Source: Bacteroidota bacterium
GTDB taxonomy: Bacteria; Bacteroidota; Bacteroidia; Cytophagales; Cyclobacteriaceae
Length of the DNA: 9,362 bases
Direction of reading: 5' to 3'
Assembly: GCA_023417785.1 (NCBI GenBank)
Contig: JAEZEH010000167.1
Coordinates: 1 to 9,362 of the forward strand
Part shown: in pieces, positions 7,019 through 9,362 of the stretch
How the letters are laid out: each line of letters opens with the position of its first letter
How positions within the stretch are numbered: the first letter of the stretch is position 1
The notes under the pieces: model-generated
Database searches by the model: none
Seen by the model: only the letters and a program-made list of their open reading frames with translations
What the model was told of the DNA's origin: nothing
Program-made: the position numbers and the translations under genes

Positions 7019-7837
7019 ATGACAGCAAACTCATTACGCGCTCATGACACCTTGGTCGATACTTCGGAAGACGAGATAATGCTCGACATCCGGCAAGTGA
7101 CAAAGGTGTATCCTACACCGAAAGGTGAGTATGTTGTTCTTGAGAATCTCGATCTTCAGGTTCAACAAGGGGAATTCCTTTCGATCATTGGTCACTCCGG
7201 GTGCGGCAAGTCCACACTGCTTACCATGATTGCCGGCCTGAATCCGATTTCCGGCGGTGCCATAGTACTCGACGGCCAACCCATAACCAAACCGGGCCCT
7301 GACAGAGGCGTGGTGTTTCAGTCACCAAGCCTGCTCCCATGGATGACTGCCGTAGGAAATGTAATGCTCGGTGTAGATCAGGTCTTTCCTCACGCCACAA
7401 AACTTCAACGTTTGGAAATTTGCCAGTACTATCTCGATAAGGTCGGATTGGGTAATGATATGAATAAAAAGGCTTCCGAGTTGTCGCAGGGAATGCAGCA
7501 ACGGGTAGGTATCGCGCGGGCATTTGCGCTCAAGCCGAAGATCCTACTCCTTGACGAGCCTTTCGGAATGCTGGACAGCCTGACACGCGCGGAACTGCAG
7601 CACGTGCTGTTGGAAGTGTGGAACCGGGAAAAGATAACTGCCATCATGATCACACATGACGTGGATGAGTCCATTTTCCTGGCCGATCGCGTTATCATGA
7701 TGACGTCGGGGCCGCGGGCGAAAATCGGGGACGTGCTTCATATCCCGTTTGAACGGCCTCGCGATCGAAAAGGCGTTATTGAACACGCCGACTATTATCA
7801 TTACCGAAGACATCTGATCAACTTCCTGGAACATTAA
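7019..7837 (+). CDS. nrtD: Second nitrate ABC transporter ATPase (NrtD type)
   Basis: This 272-residue ABC ATPase has Walker A GHSGCGKST (58-66), Q-loop Gln101, signature LSQGM (155-159), Walker B LLLDEP with Glu180, D-loop GMLDS and a normal H-loop ITHDVDE with His213. The opening YPTPKGEYVVLENLDL is typical of nitrate/bicarbonate/sulfonate importer ATPases. The second residue of LSGGM is Gln here. The ATG at 7019 adds a 20-residue polar lead before MLDIRQVTKVY; the internal ATG at 7079 would give a start more like most relatives, so the start is moderately certain. The protein ends shortly after the nucleotide-binding domain and has no regulatory domain. Together with the preceding ATPase it should power nitrate import. 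Confidence 0.9.
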   Translation: MTANSLRAHDTLVDTSEDEIMLDIRQVTKVYPTPKGEYVVLENLDLQVQQGEFLSIIGHSGCGKSTLLTMIAGLNPISGGAIVLDGQPITKPGPDRGVVFQSPSLLPWMTAVGNVMLGVDQVFPHATKLQRLEICQYYLDKVGLGNDMNKKASELSQGMQQRVGIARAFALKPKILLLDEPFGMLDSLTRAELQHVLLEVWNREKITAIMITHDVDESIFLADRVIMMTSGPRAKIGDVLHIPFERPRDRKGVIEHADYYHYRRHLINFLEH

Positions 7838-7843
7838 TGTATT

Positions 7844-7859
7844 TGTCGCATAGGCGACA
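7844..7859 (+). other. Small hairpin between nrtD and the nitrate reductase gene
   Basis: TGTCGC (7844-7849) and GCGACA (7854-7859) can pair around the loop ATAG in the 51-bp spacer before the reductase start. There is no T-run after it, so it is not a standard intrinsic terminator. It might stabilise or process the transcript, or be chance. Confidence 0.3.
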
Positions 7860-7888
7860 GGTTATTCTGAAGTGAGAAAACATTTCCT

Positions 7889-9362
7889 GTGAGAAACGGA
7901 ATTCAAAGCGAAACAAAGACAACGTGTTCCTATTGCGGAGTGGGTTGTGGCATTGTAGTTAAAAAAGATCGCAAAGGCCGGATAACTGTAGAAGGAGACA
8001 AGAACCATCCGGTGAACCGGGGCATGCTCTGTTCCAAAGGAATGAATCTGCATTATGCCATTCAGGATACCAGTGATCGTATTCTTTATCCGGAGATGCG
8101 CTGGAGCCGTAGTCATCCCTTCGAACGCGTTTCCTGGGACGTTGCTTTTCAACGCGCTGCAGCAGTATTTAAATCTATCATACAGGCTCATGGGCCCGAC
8201 TCAGTCGGTTTTTACGTTTCTGGTCAATGCCTGACCGAAGAATACTATGTAGCCAACAAACTCTGCAAGGGGTTTATCGGCACAAATAACATCGATACAA
8301 ATTCGCGACTGTGTATGAGCAGTGCCGTGGCAGGCTACGCGCAAACCCTTGGCGAAGACGCTGTTCCTGTTTCTTATGAAGATATTGAGAACGCTGACTG
8401 TTTTTTTATAACAGGCGCTAACCCGGCGTGGTGTCACCCGATTCTCTTCAGACGGATTGAAGCCCATAAACAAAACAACCCCGGCGTAAGGATAATCGTG
8501 GTTGATCCGAGGCGGACACAGACCGCGGCAATGGCCGACCTCCATCTTCAGATCACGCCAGGAACGGATATCTACCTCTATCATGCCATCGCCCGAATAC
8601 TGATTGAAAATGGTGAAATCGATTACTCGTTCATCGCCGCGCACACCGAAGGTTTTGACTCGTATAAACAATCTGTATTTAACGTTACGCTGGAAGAAGC
8701 CACGTCGAAGTGCGATGTATCGGTAGAGGATATCCAATTAGCCGCTTCGTGGATTGGCGGAGCAAAGGGATTTCTGACCCTATGGGCCATGGGGTTGAAT
8801 CAAAGTGCGATCGGAGTAAACAAGAACATTGCCCTGATTAGTTTGAACCTGATCACCGGTCATATTGGGAAACCTGGATCCGGACCGTTTTCGTTAACAG
8901 GACAACCCAACGCTATGGGTGGACGCGAAGTAGGGGGGTTAGCCACCATGCTCGCAGCTCACCGGACGTATGCCAACCCGGAACATCGGGAAGAAGTGGC
9001 CAGGCATTGGGGTGTCGAATCCGTTCCGGAACGGCCCGGCCTTACGGCAACGCAAATGATAGACGCCCTGGAAGAAGGCAGCATGAAGGCAATATGGATT
9101 ATCTGTACCAATCCGTTGGTGAGTCTGCCCGACCTTAGCCGTGTAGAACGGGCGTTGAAGAAGGCAAGATTCGTTGTGGTGCAGGAGATTTCACGCAATT
9201 CAGATACACTTGAATTTGCCGACTTAATTTTGCCCGCTGCAGGTCATTTTGAGAAGGAGGGAACGATGACCAATTCAGAACGGCGAATCAGTTACCTGGG
9301 AAAGTCTGTCGATCCGCCGGGCGAGGCCCTTCCCGATGGTGAGATCTTATGTCGTTTCGCAA
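7889..9362 (+). CDS. nasA: Assimilatory nitrate reductase catalytic subunit (NasA/NarB type), C-terminus outside the window
   Basis: The frame is open from a GTG at 7889 to the window end (491 codons). An in-frame stop at 7868-7870 and the lack of other usual start codons before the first cluster motif make this GTG the only sensible start. It encodes a molybdopterin oxidoreductase. The N-terminal 4Fe-4S site is C13-x2-C16-x3-C20-x27-C48, followed by Lys50 in the MLCSKG motif. The NSRLCMSS block places Cys142 as the predicted Mo ligand, as in NasA/NarB/NapA. Further family blocks are ITGANPAW, VDPRRTQTA, TGQPNAMGGREVGG and FEKEGTMTNSERRIS. No twin-arginine or other signal is present, so the enzyme is cytoplasmic and assimilatory rather than periplasmic NapA. 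It reduces nitrate to nitrite using a bis-MGD cofactor. The missing part includes the rest of the cofactor domain and any fused electron-transfer domain, so the electron donor cannot be told. Confidence 0.92.
   Translation, partial: MRNGIQSETKTTCSYCGVGCGIVVKKDRKGRITVEGDKNHPVNRGMLCSKGMNLHYAIQDTSDRILYPEMRWSRSHPFERVSWDVAFQRAAAVFKSIIQAHGPDSVGFYVSGQCLTEEYYVANKLCKGFIGTNNIDTNSRLCMSSAVAGYAQTLGEDAVPVSYEDIENADCFFITGANPAWCHPILFRRIEAHKQNNPGVRIIVVDPRRTQTAAMADLHLQITPGTDIYLYHAIARILIENGEIDYSFIAAHTEGFDSYKQSVFNVTLEEATSKCDVSVEDIQLAASWIGGAKGFLTLWAMGLNQSAIGVNKNIALISLNLITGHIGKPGSGPFSLTGQPNAMGGREVGGLATMLAAHRTYANPEHREEVARHWGVESVPERPGLTATQMIDALEEGSMKAIWIICTNPLVSLPDLSRVERALKKARFVVVQEISRNSDTLEFADLILPAAGHFEKEGTMTNSERRISYLGKSVDPPGEALPDGEILCRFA

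Larger units (their letters stand above)
2335..9362 (+). other. Putative nitrate uptake and assimilation operon (porin, nrtABCD-like, nasA-like)
   Basis: Six plus-strand genes follow each other with gaps of 18, 51, 15, 13 and 51 bp and with no strong terminator between them. This supports a single transcript starting upstream of 2335. The products form a logical chain: outer-membrane channel, periplasm-facing binding lipoprotein, inner-membrane ABC importer and cytoplasmic nitrate reductase. The operon runs past the window end. Genes for nitrite reduction or molybdenum cofactor supply could follow but cannot be seen. Confidence 0.8.

Noticed and set aside
7844..7859. Terminator between the second ATPase gene and the nitrate reductase gene
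   Set aside because: The stem is only 6 bp and no T-tract follows, so it does not break the inferred operon.
8201..8737. Long minus-strand open frame opposite the nitrate reductase gene
   Set aside because: It is fully antisense to a strongly supported molybdopterin oxidoreductase frame and its translation shows no recognisable domain.
1..9362. CRISPR arrays, insertion sequences, tRNA or rRNA genes
   Set aside because: No regularly spaced repeats, transposase motifs, terminal inverted repeats with target duplications, or RNA gene signatures were seen.

Overview
The window looks like a chromosomal segment of a Bacteroidota bacterium, possibly of the Cytophagales. No gene start has a convincing Shine-Dalgarno sequence, and the starts are preceded by A-rich DNA instead. 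The lipoprotein signal ends in a Bacteroidota-like ISCGN motif. A DUF3820 gene and an alginate-export-type porin fit the same phylum. Base composition looks close to 50% G+C by eye. Genus cannot be called from this sequence alone.

Left part (1-1853, minus strand): three closely spaced genes read leftwards. In order of transcription they are an exported PAP2-type phosphatase, a small DUF3820 protein, and a secreted serine beta-lactamase-like hydrolase whose C-terminus lies beyond the window. The hydrolase start lies just behind a run of ten A residues that separates two possible start codons in different frames.

Centre (1854-2334): a divergent intergenic region of about 480 bp. Its outstanding feature is a cluster of five TACGTA hexamers within 63 bp, about 105 bp upstream of the first plus-strand gene. 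No protein-coding gene is evident there.

Right part (2335-9362, plus strand): six genes in one direction, with gaps of 13-51 bp, that look like one nitrate-assimilation operon. They encode an alginate-export-family outer-membrane porin, an NrtA-type substrate-binding lipoprotein, an NrtB-type permease, two NrtC/NrtD-type ATPases, and a NasA/NarB-type molybdopterin nitrate reductase cut off by the window end. The inferred flow is nitrate entry through the outer-membrane barrel, capture by the lipoprotein, import driven by the two unequal ATPases, and reduction to nitrite in the cytoplasm. A nitrite reductase would be expected downstream but is not in the window.

The observations most worth following are: the TACGTA cluster as a candidate operator; the porin as a possible dedicated outer-membrane nitrate channel; and the paired deviations in the two ATPases (His to Asn in one H-loop, LSQGM in the other's signature). 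These two deviations would fall in the same composite ATP site. None of this is a proven new system; the core is a recognisable nitrate uptake and reduction locus.
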